DNA of 64,000 bases from NCBI RefSeq assembly GCF_041449215.1, contig NZ_JBGNFV010000001.1, positions 496,001 to 560,000 of the forward strand. The letters are read 5' to 3'. The position numbers and the translations under genes are program-made. Shown here piece by piece: positions 42,761 to 50,973 of the stretch. How positions within the stretch are numbered: the stretch's first letter is position 1; every line of letters starts with the position of its first letter. The DNA comes from Roseivirga sp. BDSF3-8. GTDB taxonomy: Bacteria; Bacteroidota; Bacteroidia; Cytophagales; Cyclobacteriaceae. The notes under the pieces were generated by a model, which worked only from the letters and a program-made list of their open reading frames with translations, did no database searches and was not told where the DNA came from.

Positions 42761-42943
42761 ATGAAAAAGATGAAACTAAACGACCTGAAGCTAAAAAGCT
42801 TCGTGACCGGAATTGAGAACAACACCGTTCAAACTGCCAAAGGTGGTGCTCCTAAGAAAGAAACCGGCCTCAATGATCCTAACTGTTCTTGGATCGACGC
42901 GTGCCCTACCCTTCGCGGTTGCACCATCGATACGTGTATCTGA
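42761..42943 (+). CDS. Pinensin-like lanthipeptide precursor peptide, copy 3
   Basis: A 60-residue peptide from the ATG at 42761; a longer frame from 42722 adds 13 residues that are not part of the leader family. Leader MKKMKLNDLKLKSFVTGIEN, QTAKGG (Gly-Gly at 28-29), then the core with DPNCSWIDACP, TLRGCTIDTCI. It shares the arrangement N-C-S-x-[VI]-D-x-C-P-[TS]-x-R and a following CT with copies 1 and 2, with a slightly longer spacer after the Gly-Gly. A terminator follows 25 bases behind the stop. Like the other copies it is a one-gene unit surrounded by repeats. Confidence 0.86.
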   Translation: MKKMKLNDLKLKSFVTGIENNTVQTAKGGAPKKETGLNDPNCSWIDACPTLRGCTIDTCI

Positions 42944-42968
42944 TTTAAAAGATCGCTATAGATATAAA

Positions 42969-43007
42969 AAGGCTGTTTGCTTCATGCGGACAGCCTTATT
43001 TTTTTTG
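42969..43007 (+). terminator. Terminator after precursor copy 3
   Basis: AAGGCTGT (42969-42976) pairs with ACAGCCTT (42990-42997), with a 13-base loop, followed by A and eight T. Confidence 0.88.
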
Positions 43008-43025
43008 GCAGAAAGTCAGTGACGC

Positions 43026-43907
43026 TTATTTGAACTTCAGCGTGCTGAACAGTTCTCTGAAAACTGCTGCATTAAAGGCTTCTGAGGGAGCCGACCCAAC
43101 AGCCAGTAGATAGCCCTCTTTTACCTTAACGCCCAAGTAGTAAGATGATTTATCCCCTGAATCTGTAGCATGGATAGCTTCTAATCCTGGCTGTCCGTCT
43201 ATTACTATGTTTGCACTTGCCGGGTCGTATAACAGGCGTTCGATAAAACCTTTCATGTGATTACTTGGACCGCCGTGCGAAATATACATATCTCCGGTAA
43301 TTAGCATTACTGTAGCGGTAATGGCAGGCTCATCCGCATCTGTTACGTCTCCAGGGAGGTAGAAATAATATATATCCCGGTATTTACTGTATAATCTAAA
43401 CCCCGCCGAAGCTTCATCTAATGAAAAGAAAATATCGGAATAGATATCAGGCGTTACATTTGCGTTACGGTATAGAGAATGGAAAGCTGTTATAATCTCC
43501 CTTTTTTCATTTAAGTTTCCCTCTTTATAAGGCGCAAAGAATGTATATGCCGCGGTTTCGCCTTTAACCAGAAAAATGAGTTTCACCAGGCTATCTTTAT
43601 ACTCCATAAGTTTACCCTCCAGGCCGCTAAGGCTAATCTCTGAATAGGACAGGACCTCCATGCCCTTTGCCAGTTGGGCACTATCTATCTTGTCAAAGGA
43701 CCTGGCAGTTTTGGGAGGCAACTCTAAAAAAAGAATCTTGCCGGGTGACAGATTCGCTGCCTCTTCCAGCTCGGTTACTATCTCATACCCTTCCGGCAGA
43801 TCAATGAATAAGTTAGTAGTGGGTAAATTGATAGGCCCTTCCTCTTCTTGCGAGTAGGTTATAATGGCCAGAAAGCACATGAAGAGGGTAAAAAGCAGTT
43901 TTTTCAT
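43026..43907 (-). CDS. Exported hypothetical protein
   Basis: A 293-residue protein from the ATG at 43907, chosen because MKKLLFTLFMCFLAIITYSQ is a clean signal peptide; a longer frame to 43931 would add eight residues. The mature part is mixed alpha/beta with no membrane helix after the signal (INLPTTNLFIDLPEGYEI, later GKILFLELPP and VKEGYLLAVGSAPSEAFN). No domain is recognised. The pattern of a Leu/Pro-rich opening followed by repeated strands is seen in exported Bacteroidetes proteins of unknown function. It converges with the precursor peptide gene across the terminator at 42969-43007. Confidence 0.75.
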   Translation of the reverse strand: MKKLLFTLFMCFLAIITYSQEEEGPINLPTTNLFIDLPEGYEIVTELEEAANLSPGKILFLELPPKTARSFDKIDSAQLAKGMEVLSYSEISLSGLEGKLMEYKDSLVKLIFLVKGETAAYTFFAPYKEGNLNEKREIITAFHSLYRNANVTPDIYSDIFFSLDEASAGFRLYSKYRDIYYFYLPGDVTDADEPAITATVMLITGDMYISHGGPSNHMKGFIERLLYDPASANIVIDGQPGLEAIHATDSGDKSSYYLGVKVKEGYLLAVGSAPSEAFNAAVFRELFSTLKFK

Positions 43908-44331
43908 ATTTACTATTAAGTTCCGCATCAAAAATAGGCAATGTGAAGGTCTTTTTTATTGTAACACCCGTAGAGGCGCGATTTATCGCGACTTGTGGCG
44001 AATAGCAGAAAGGTTACTAATGAGTGAATTTTGAATGAGAGAATGGGTGAATGATAGAGTTACAGAGTAATTGAATTACAGAGAATAGAATAATAGAGTA
44101 ATTGAATTACCGATTTATTGAGTAATAGAATTATTGAAACACCCCGTAGAGGCGCGATTCATCGCGATTTCTCTCGTATAGCAGACAATTGAATTAAAAA
44201 TCGCCTCCAGCTATATGCGTGGGGCTCATTAAGCCAACCAAGTACGGTTTGCCGACGGATCCCGGCTCTCGTTCCTCGGCCGGGAATAGTGCGTTAAGTT
44301 AACGGCTTCATTAATTATCCATTAGAAATAA
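43908..44331. repeat. Intergenic repeat block 1
   Basis: Contains GTAGAGGCGCGATTTATCGCG-like phrases (near 43971 and 44149), low-complexity ATAGAGTAATTGAATTAC-type sequence (44030-44130) and a module 44181-44305 (GCAGACAATTGAATTAAAAA through CGGGAATAGTGCG). The same module recurs at 45291-45417 and 45687-45815. No gene is seen. Confidence 0.85.
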
Positions 44332-44514
44332 TCACTTCTCCTTCTTTAGGAAGAGCCGGGGCACCTGGGGCAGGCCGCACCATTCGGCTATATTATTGTA
44401 GTGCTTGGCGAGGTCTTGGGCGTAGCCTACGCCGTCTTCTACTGTTTGGATGGCCTTTCCCACTCGCGTATTCGTATCATCCAGTTTTTTGATGAAGCGC
44501 GACAGCTTGTCCAT
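44332..44514 (-). CDS. Short hypothetical protein
   Basis: About 60 residues from the ATG at 44514 (MDKLSRFIKKLDDTNTRVGK); an upstream TTG would overlap the neighbouring gene. The sequence is helical and charged (VEDGVGYAQDLAKHYNNIAEWCGLPQVPRLFLKK). It lies 32 bases behind the DHFR-like gene in the same direction. No family is recognised. The composition is protein-like, but with this length the gene could be spurious. Confidence 0.45.
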   Translation of the reverse strand: MDKLSRFIKKLDDTNTRVGKAIQTVEDGVGYAQDLAKHYNNIAEWCGLPQVPRLFLKKEK

Positions 44515-44546
44515 AGCAGAAAATTGGCTAAAAAATACCACCAAAG

Positions 44547-45125
44547 CTAATCCCAATCAGACACGTAATTCAGTACGGTGATGCCACACTGAAAGGACAG
44601 TGATTTCAGTAGCTTAAGATTTTGCCTGTTCTCCAGTTTATCGAAGATGGGTAGTCCCTTGCCTATTGCTACGGGGTTGATAAAAAGATGATACTCGTCT
44701 ATGAGGTTGTGCCTGATCAGTTCGGACACAAAGGTGGCTCCGCCACACACGTACAGATCGCCGCCCTCTTCCTGCTTTAACCTGTTGACAGCCTCTACTA
44801 AATCCCCACTAGCCAGCGTGGCATTTTTATCTGCCCAAGGCGACTCGTCCAGGCTATTAGAGAACACCACCTTTCGGAGATTAGTGAAATATTTGCCGCT
44901 GGACTGCTCGGGATTATCCTTATCATCCGCCACGCCGGCCCAGTACGGAATGAAACCTTGCGCCAGCTTACGCCCCAGCAGCATGCAATCCACGTTTTTC
45001 AGCAAACCCTCAACATAAGCGTTCACGTCATCCGTCCATGGCATAGTCATCCAGTCCATTTCCCCATTAGGTCCGCCAACGAATCCGTCCAGCGTCATCT
45101 GAGCCTGCAGTTTGAGTGTTCTCAT
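44547..45125 (-). CDS. DHFR/RibD C-terminal-like reductase
   Basis: A 192-residue protein of the dihydrofolate-reductase fold. The N-terminus LKLQAQMTLDGFVGGPNGEMDWM and the motif DCMLLGRKLAQGFIPYW match the RibD C-terminal/YwjB/YyaP-type family, with the NADPH-binding GGDLYVCGGATFVSELIRHNLIDEYHLF near the C-terminus. These proteins are NADPH-dependent reductases of unknown physiological substrate and not the housekeeping FolA. It starts at an ATG at the end of repeat block 2 and may be followed by the short gene at 44332. Confidence in the family is high, in the substrate none. Confidence 0.9.
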   Translation of the reverse strand: MRTLKLQAQMTLDGFVGGPNGEMDWMTMPWTDDVNAYVEGLLKNVDCMLLGRKLAQGFIPYWAGVADDKDNPEQSSGKYFTNLRKVVFSNSLDESPWADKNATLASGDLVEAVNRLKQEEGGDLYVCGGATFVSELIRHNLIDEYHLFINPVAIGKGLPIFDKLENRQNLKLLKSLSFQCGITVLNYVSDWD

Positions 45126-45842
45126 ATAATGGTAAGTTAATGAATGAATTTTGAAGGATAGAAGGAATAATTAATAGAGTAATTGAATTATAGATTAATT
45201 GAATGATGGAATTTGGCACTTGTTCCGGTATAGGGAAACGTAATTACAGGCACGTGTAGGGACGCGATTCATCGCGACTTGTGGCGAATAGCAGACAATT
45301 GAATTGAAAAATAGCCTCCTTCTATACGTGTGGGGCTCATTAAGCCAACCAAGTACAATTGGCCGACGGATCCCGGCTCTCGTTCCTCGGCCGGGAATAG
45401 CACTTTAAGTTAACGGGTACAGAATTATTGATTAATAGAATTATTGAAACACCCCGTAGAGGCGTACTGTGGGGATGCCATGGTACGATTTATCGCGGCT
45501 TGTCCCGGATTGCAGAAAGGTTACTAATGAGTGAATATTGAATGAGAGAATGGGTGAATGATAGAGTTACAGAGTAATTGAATTACAGATTAATTGAAAT
45601 GATGGAATTTGGCACTTGTTCCGGTATAGGGAAACGTAATTACAGGCACGTGTAGGGACGCGATTCATCGCGACTTGTGGCGAATAGCAGACAATTGAAT
45701 TAAAAATAGCCTCCTGCTATACTCGCGGGATCTCATTAAGCCAGCCAAGTACGATTTGTCGACAGATTCCGGCTCTCGTTCCCCGGCCGGGAATAGTGCG
45801 TTAGGTTAGCGGGTACATGGTAATGACTACCTTGTCATTATA
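45126..45842. repeat. Intergenic repeat block 2, with an internal duplication of about 210 bp
   Basis: Two composite copies, about 45206-45417 and 45602-45815, each start with GAATTTGGCACTTGTTCCGG, carry GTAGGGACGCGATTCATCGCG, and end with the CGGCTCTCGTTCC module shared with block 1. Between them lies low-complexity AT-rich sequence and another GTAGAGGCG phrase (near 45467). Non-coding. Confidence 0.88.
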
Positions 45843-46379
45843 CTATAAAAACCGTGGGATTATTGGTACAAAGGGCTCAAAGCGGATATCATACCCGGAT
45901 TTATTCATTTCCTGAAAGTAATCATGCACGATAGCCATCTGTTGCCTGTTTTCGAGAATAAAGGTTATCTCAGATATGGCCCGTTTGTCCCTGACAAGCG
46001 TAATACTATTTCCACTCCCCTCCCTTACATACTTCCCGTGGACCTCTCCCTTTATATACTGAGCGTCGACATATATTTGAGCGTCGGCACCAGGCTTCAG
46101 ATCAAACAGGCCTTGCTCCAGGTTTAATTCTCCCGTTATTTTAAAAAACTTCTTCAGTGCCCAATCATTTTTGATCGACAATAATATTATTGACACAATA
46201 CCTGCAGCTATAAGAATCAGTACACCTACCACCAGATACATAGGAACGTTTAAATCTATCTGCTTAAAGATGCCTAGTATTAGAAAGCCTAAAAATGCTC
46301 CGTACGCAAAAGCCGATAGGATTTTGGCTAGTCGACTAGATCCTCTGTATGTCTTTATGGGTATTGAATGCCTTGTCAT
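45843..46379 (-). CDS. Small membrane protein of unknown function
   Basis: A 178-residue protein with a basic N-terminus, two adjacent membrane helices (ILSAFAYGAFLGFLILGIF at about 20-38 and MYLVVGVLILIAAGIVSIILLSI at about 47-69) and a soluble beta-rich domain (GELNLEQGLFDLKPGADAQIYVDAQYIKG). The design looks like a membrane-anchored PH-like or sensor domain, but no family is recognised. It stands alone: repeats lie on its 3' side and a 290-base gap without a supported gene separates it from the divergent copper operon. Confidence 0.65.
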   Translation of the reverse strand: MTRHSIPIKTYRGSSRLAKILSAFAYGAFLGFLILGIFKQIDLNVPMYLVVGVLILIAAGIVSIILLSIKNDWALKKFFKITGELNLEQGLFDLKPGADAQIYVDAQYIKGEVHGKYVREGSGNSITLVRDKRAISEITFILENRQQMAIVHDYFQEMNKSGYDIRFEPFVPIIPRFL

Positions 46380-46669
46380 TTGTACAGGTAAAAATAGTAA
46401 AACCTACCCAACGGATTAGCACACCCTGGCGCAGGTATTCCTTTTGCCCGACCCTGACTGTCCTCTTCTTTACGCTAAGTCGCTAAAGGCGTACGTTTGA
46501 ATTTTGTGCTCTGCCCTTGGCTAGGAATGCTCTTGTGCCCCCGGCAACAGGCGGTACGGTCAACACATTAAGCCTCTCTGCTGGCACACTACCATCCACA
46601 TCCACCCAACGAAGGATGAAAAAATTACGATTGAACAAAATATTGTGTAATTTCGTACTTTAGTTACAA

Positions 46670-47053
46670 ATGAGAGCGGCTCTCCATATTATATTATCCT
46701 GCTACCTGCTGATTATTTCGGCGGGGGTGCCTTTCTATAGCCATGTCTGTATGGGTGAGCTGAAGGAGCACACGGTAGTGGTGGGTGAGCTGGATATGAA
46801 GCCTTGCTGCAGCAGTATGGGCGAGCGGTCCGGCTGCTGTGACCATGAGGTGACACTGGAAAAGACCCAGGAGCAGCAGACTTTCTCATTTGGTTTTCAG
46901 CTAGCGCCTGCCACCCTGGTAGCTGTTATCGATCACTTTACTCCCTATGCCCCGCTGGCCGAAACCGGCCTGAACGAGGGCTACCCTACGGACACTTCCC
47001 CTCCCCGATCGGGACCGGCGCTGTCCATCCTTTTCCAAAACTTCCGCTGTTAA
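46670..47053 (+). CDS. Cys-rich exported protein of the HYC_CC_PP type ahead of a metal efflux operon
   Basis: A 127-residue protein with an N-terminal hydrophobic segment (ALHIILSCYLLIISAGVPF). It carries SHVCMGE, KPCCSSMGE and SGCCDHE, a set of single and paired Cys with adjacent His that resembles the HYC_CC_PP family found next to copper/heavy-metal RND pumps in Bacteroidetes. A metal-binding or sensing role in the periplasm is inferred. It begins the operon; the RND pump follows after 77 bases. The 290-base upstream region carries the promoter; no operator could be identified. Confidence 0.75.
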   Translation: MRAALHIILSCYLLIISAGVPFYSHVCMGELKEHTVVVGELDMKPCCSSMGERSGCCDHEVTLEKTQEQQTFSFGFQLAPATLVAVIDHFTPYAPLAETGLNEGYPTDTSPPRSGPALSILFQNFRC

Positions 47054-47130
47054 GCATAACATAGCTTGTTATCCGCACCTTATAAGGTTGCGGCATGGTC
47101 CCTTTGTGTCCATTTCACACGCTATTTGTT

Positions 47131-50100
47131 ATGCTCAATTCATTTATAAGGTTCTTTTTACATAATAAGCTGGTCACCGTGATCATACTGGTTGCGCTTA
47201 CCGGCTGGGGGCTGTCCACGGCTCCCTTCACGTGGCCGCTGGAGTGGCTGCCGCGCGACCCGGTGCCGGTAGATGCTATTCCTAACATCGGGGAAAACCA
47301 GCAGATCGTATTCACTGAGTGGCCCGGCCGCAGTCCGCAGGATGTGGATGACCAGATCACCTATCCCCTTACTACGGCCATGCTGGGTATACCGGGCGTG
47401 AAGACGGTACGCAGCACGTCTATGTTCGGCTTCAGCAGTATTTACATCATATTCGAAGAGGACATCGAATTTTACTGGAGCCGCTCGCGTATCCTGGAAA
47501 AGATCAATGCCCTGCCCCCGGGGGTGCTACCGGACGGTGTGCAGCCTGTGCTGGGGCCGGACGCAACGGCACTGGGGCAGATATTCTGGTACACGCTGGA
47601 GGGCCGCGATGAGGAGGGCAACCCGACGGGCGGCTGGGACCTGCAGGAGCTGCGCTCCATACAGGACTATTACGTGCGCTACGCCCTCAACTCCGCGGGT
47701 GGGGTAAGTGAGGTAGCGAGCATTGGCGGCTATGTGCAGGAGTACCAGGTGGATGTGGACCCGGACAAGCTGCAGGCGTATGACATTACGCTGGACCAGG
47801 TGGTGGCCAGTGTGCGCGGCAGTAACCTGGATGTGGGCGCTAAGACGATAGAGGTGAATAACGTGGAGTACTTCATCCGCGGGCTGGGCTATGTGAAGAA
47901 CCTGGAAGACCTGGAGCAGTCCGTGGTGGCGGTAAGTAATAATACGCCTGTGAAGGTGGCCGATGTGGCGCGGGTGATGATGGGCCCGGCAGCCCGGCGC
48001 GGTATACTGGATAAAGGCGGTGCTGAGGTAGTAGGCGGCGTGGTGGTGGCCCGTGAGGGGGCTAACCCGCTGGAGGCTATCAATAATGTAAAGGCGAAAA
48101 TAGAAGAAATAGCCGGCGGCCTGCCCACGCGGGTGCTGGATGACGGCACCGTGTCTAAGGTAACGGTGGTGCCCTTTTATGACCGCACGACGCTGATAAA
48201 GGAAACGCTGGGCACGCTGGAAGAGGCGCTGACGCTGGAGATACTCATTACCATTATTGTGGTCATCATCATGGTGGTCAATCTGCGCGCTTCGGTGCTC
48301 ATCAGCGGCCTGCTGCCGGTGGCGGTGCTTATGTGCTTTATCGCCATGCGCTACTTTGGGGTGGATGCGAATATTGTGGCCCTGTCCGGCATCGCGATTG
48401 CCATAGGGACCATGGTGGATATGGGGATCATCCTTACGGAAAATATCCTGCGGCATAAGGAGCAGGAGCGAAACGATGAGTCCGGCACGCCCTACGCCCC
48501 TGTCACGCTGGTGTACCGCGCCGCCACTGAGGTGGCTCCCGCCATCCTCACCGCCATTGCCACTACCATCATCAGTTTTATCCCGGTATTTGTGCTAGAG
48601 GCGGCTGAAGGTAAGCTCTTCCGTCCCCTGGCCTGGACCAAGACCTTTGCGCTGGTGGCAGCGGTACTGGTGACCCTGGTATTTATTCCCGCCTTTGCGC
48701 AGTGGTTATTTTTCTCAAAAAGTAAAAAGAAAAACGCCAGCCTGCTGCTGAACGCTATCCTGGCAGCAGGCGGCATGGTGCTGCTCTTTATGGGCTTCGT
48801 ATGGGCGGGGCTAGTGCTCATTGCTATAGGTGGGTGGAACATTTATACCTTGTATGACCGCCGGTTGGAAAGCTATCGCCCGCTGGGCCGTACCATCATT
48901 GTGGTAATTGCCGTGTCCATATTACTGTGCTACGAGTGGCTGCCCCTTGGGCCTTCCGTGCCTTTCATTATCAACTTTATCCTGATGGCGGTGGCCATAG
49001 GTGCCTTGCTCGGCCTGTTTTATGCTGTTATTTACTTTTACAGGCCCATGTTGATGTGGTGCCTGCGGAATAAGGCTCTCTTTCTCAGTATCCCTACCTT
49101 CCTGATCATTTGGGGCGCCATGATCTGGCTCGGTTTCAATACCCTGTTCGGGTTTATTGCCAAGGGCTTTGATGTGGTAGGGGTCAATATCCGTACCTCC
49201 GGCCCGTGGTCGGCTATGGTGCATACCTTTCCCGGTATAGGCGAGGAGTTTATGCCCAGCCTGGATGAGGGGGCCTTTCTGCTTATGCCTACCTCCATGC
49301 CGCACTCGGGTGTCGAGTATAATAAAGAGACGCTCCGCTACCTGGATATGGCTGTGGCCTCTATCCCGGAAGTGGAGGAGGTAGTGGGTAAGCTGGGGCG
49401 CGTGAATAGTGCGCTGGATCCTGCCCCTATCAGCATGTTTGAGAACGTGATCATCTACAAGGCAGAGTACGCCATGGATGAGGACGGCCACCGGATGCGC
49501 TTCCGTACAGATGACGAGGGGCGGTTTATGCTGAAAGACAGCACCTATTATGACCCGTCAGAAGGTTTCCAGGTCGTGGACTCGGAGAATCTGATACCCG
49601 ACAGCGGCGGGGAGTACCTGCGGCAGTGGCGGGATGGCATTCAAAGCCCGGACGACATCTGGGATGAGATCGTCATGGCGACTAAGGTGCCGGGGGTGAC
49701 CTCAGCCCCTAAACTGCAGCCAATAGAAACCCGCCTGGTGATGCTGCAAACGGGTATGCGGGCGCCTATGGGCCTGAAGATCAAAGGCCCGGACCTGCGT
49801 ACTATAGAGACCTTTGGCTTTGAACTGGAAAAGGTGCTGATGAATGTGCCTTCTATTAAGAAGGAAACGGTCTTTGCGGAGCGTATGGTGGGCAAGCCTT
49901 ACCTGACACTGGAGATAGACCGGCAGGCGATCGCGCGCTACGGCCTTACGGTGCAGCAACTGCAAAAGCACATAGAGGTGGCCGTGGGGGGTATGGCGCT
50001 GACCTCTACCGTGGAGGGCCGCGAACGCTACCCGGTACGGGTACGCTACCCGCGCGAACTACGGGATAACCCTGAGAGCCTGCGGGAAATCCTGATCCCT

Positions 50101-50973
50101 ACGCCTACGGGTGCAGAGGTGCCGCTGGGCGATCTGGTGACGATGAACTATGTAAAAGGCCCGCAGATGATCCGCAGCGAAGACACCTTCCTGATCGGGT
50201 ACGTGCTGTTTGACAGGCAGCAGGAGTTTGCGGAAGTGTCAGTGGTAGAGGATGCGCGCCGGGCCATACAGGCACGTATAGCTGATGGCCGCCTGAAGGT
50301 GCCGGAAGGTGTGAGCTTCGAGTTTGCGGGAAGCTATGAGAACCAGGTGCGGGCGGAAAAGCGCCTGTCCATCATTGTGCCGCTGGTGCTGGCCCTTATT
50401 TTCCTGCTGCTCTACCTGCAGTTCCGCTCCGTGGCCGTCACCGGCATGGTATTCAGCGGCATTGCTGTGGCCTTTGCCGGAGGCTTTATCATGCTCTGGT
50501 TTTACGGCCAACCGTGGTTTGCAGACTTTAGCCTGGCGGGGCAGAATATGCGCGACCTGTTCCAGATGGGTACGGTAAACCTGAGCGTGGCTGTGTGGGT
50601 AGGCTTTATCGCCCTATTCGGCATCGCTACGGATGACGGGGTGGTGATGGCGACTTACCTGCAGCAGGTAAACGGTGACCGGGAGCCGGAAGGCCGGAAG
50701 GAGGTACACGAGGCGGTGGCGGAGGCGGGCAGCCGCCGGATCAGGCCCTGCCTGATGACTACGGCTACTACCCTGCTGGCGCTGTTGCCGGTGCTTACCT
50801 CCACGGGCCGCGGGTCGGATATTATGGTGCCCATGGCGATCCCTTCATTTGGCGGTATGGCCATAGAGCTGATCACCCTCTTTGTGGTGCCGGTACTCTA
50901 TGCCATGTATATGGAACGCAAGGTAAAGAAAAGCAAGTGGGGCGCGGAAGCGTTTAAATCTGAAGAGAAATGA
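47131..50973 (+). CDS. cusA: Heavy-metal efflux RND permease (CusA/CzcA family)
   Basis: A 1280-residue inner-membrane pump from the ATG at 47131 (MLNSFIRFFLHNKLVTVI), chosen over an upstream start that adds 12 atypical residues. The porter domains show DAIPNIGENQQIVFTEWPGR, TTAMLGIPGVKTVRSTS and the HME-type helix-4 motif IAIGTMVDMGIILTENIL with its proton-relay Asp. The protein is about 230 residues longer than E. coli CusA because of additional hydrophobic helices (about 530-620) and a Bacteroidetes-type insertion near YYDPSEGFQVVDSENLIP. It would export copper/silver or a related cation. The end overlaps the outer-membrane channel gene by 4 bases. Confidence 0.94.
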   Translation: MLNSFIRFFLHNKLVTVIILVALTGWGLSTAPFTWPLEWLPRDPVPVDAIPNIGENQQIVFTEWPGRSPQDVDDQITYPLTTAMLGIPGVKTVRSTSMFGFSSIYIIFEEDIEFYWSRSRILEKINALPPGVLPDGVQPVLGPDATALGQIFWYTLEGRDEEGNPTGGWDLQELRSIQDYYVRYALNSAGGVSEVASIGGYVQEYQVDVDPDKLQAYDITLDQVVASVRGSNLDVGAKTIEVNNVEYFIRGLGYVKNLEDLEQSVVAVSNNTPVKVADVARVMMGPAARRGILDKGGAEVVGGVVVAREGANPLEAINNVKAKIEEIAGGLPTRVLDDGTVSKVTVVPFYDRTTLIKETLGTLEEALTLEILITIIVVIIMVVNLRASVLISGLLPVAVLMCFIAMRYFGVDANIVALSGIAIAIGTMVDMGIILTENILRHKEQERNDESGTPYAPVTLVYRAATEVAPAILTAIATTIISFIPVFVLEAAEGKLFRPLAWTKTFALVAAVLVTLVFIPAFAQWLFFSKSKKKNASLLLNAILAAGGMVLLFMGFVWAGLVLIAIGGWNIYTLYDRRLESYRPLGRTIIVVIAVSILLCYEWLPLGPSVPFIINFILMAVAIGALLGLFYAVIYFYRPMLMWCLRNKALFLSIPTFLIIWGAMIWLGFNTLFGFIAKGFDVVGVNIRTSGPWSAMVHTFPGIGEEFMPSLDEGAFLLMPTSMPHSGVEYNKETLRYLDMAVASIPEVEEVVGKLGRVNSALDPAPISMFENVIIYKAEYAMDEDGHRMRFRTDDEGRFMLKDSTYYDPSEGFQVVDSENLIPDSGGEYLRQWRDGIQSPDDIWDEIVMATKVPGVTSAPKLQPIETRLVMLQTGMRAPMGLKIKGPDLRTIETFGFELEKVLMNVPSIKKETVFAERMVGKPYLTLEIDRQAIARYGLTVQQLQKHIEVAVGGMALTSTVEGRERYPVRVRYPRELRDNPESLREILIPTPTGAEVPLGDLVTMNYVKGPQMIRSEDTFLIGYVLFDRQQEFAEVSVVEDARRAIQARIADGRLKVPEGVSFEFAGSYENQVRAEKRLSIIVPLVLALIFLLLYLQFRSVAVTGMVFSGIAVAFAGGFIMLWFYGQPWFADFSLAGQNMRDLFQMGTVNLSVAVWVGFIALFGIATDDGVVMATYLQQVNGDREPEGRKEVHEAVAEAGSRRIRPCLMTTATTLLALLPVLTSTGRGSDIMVPMAIPSFGGMAIELITLFVVPVLYAMYMERKVKKSKWGAEAFKSEEK

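Noticed and set aside
47527-48456. 309-residue minus-strand frame opposite the RND pump
   Set aside because: It is a shadow frame in GC-rich codon-biased DNA; the plus-strand pump has full family motifs throughout.
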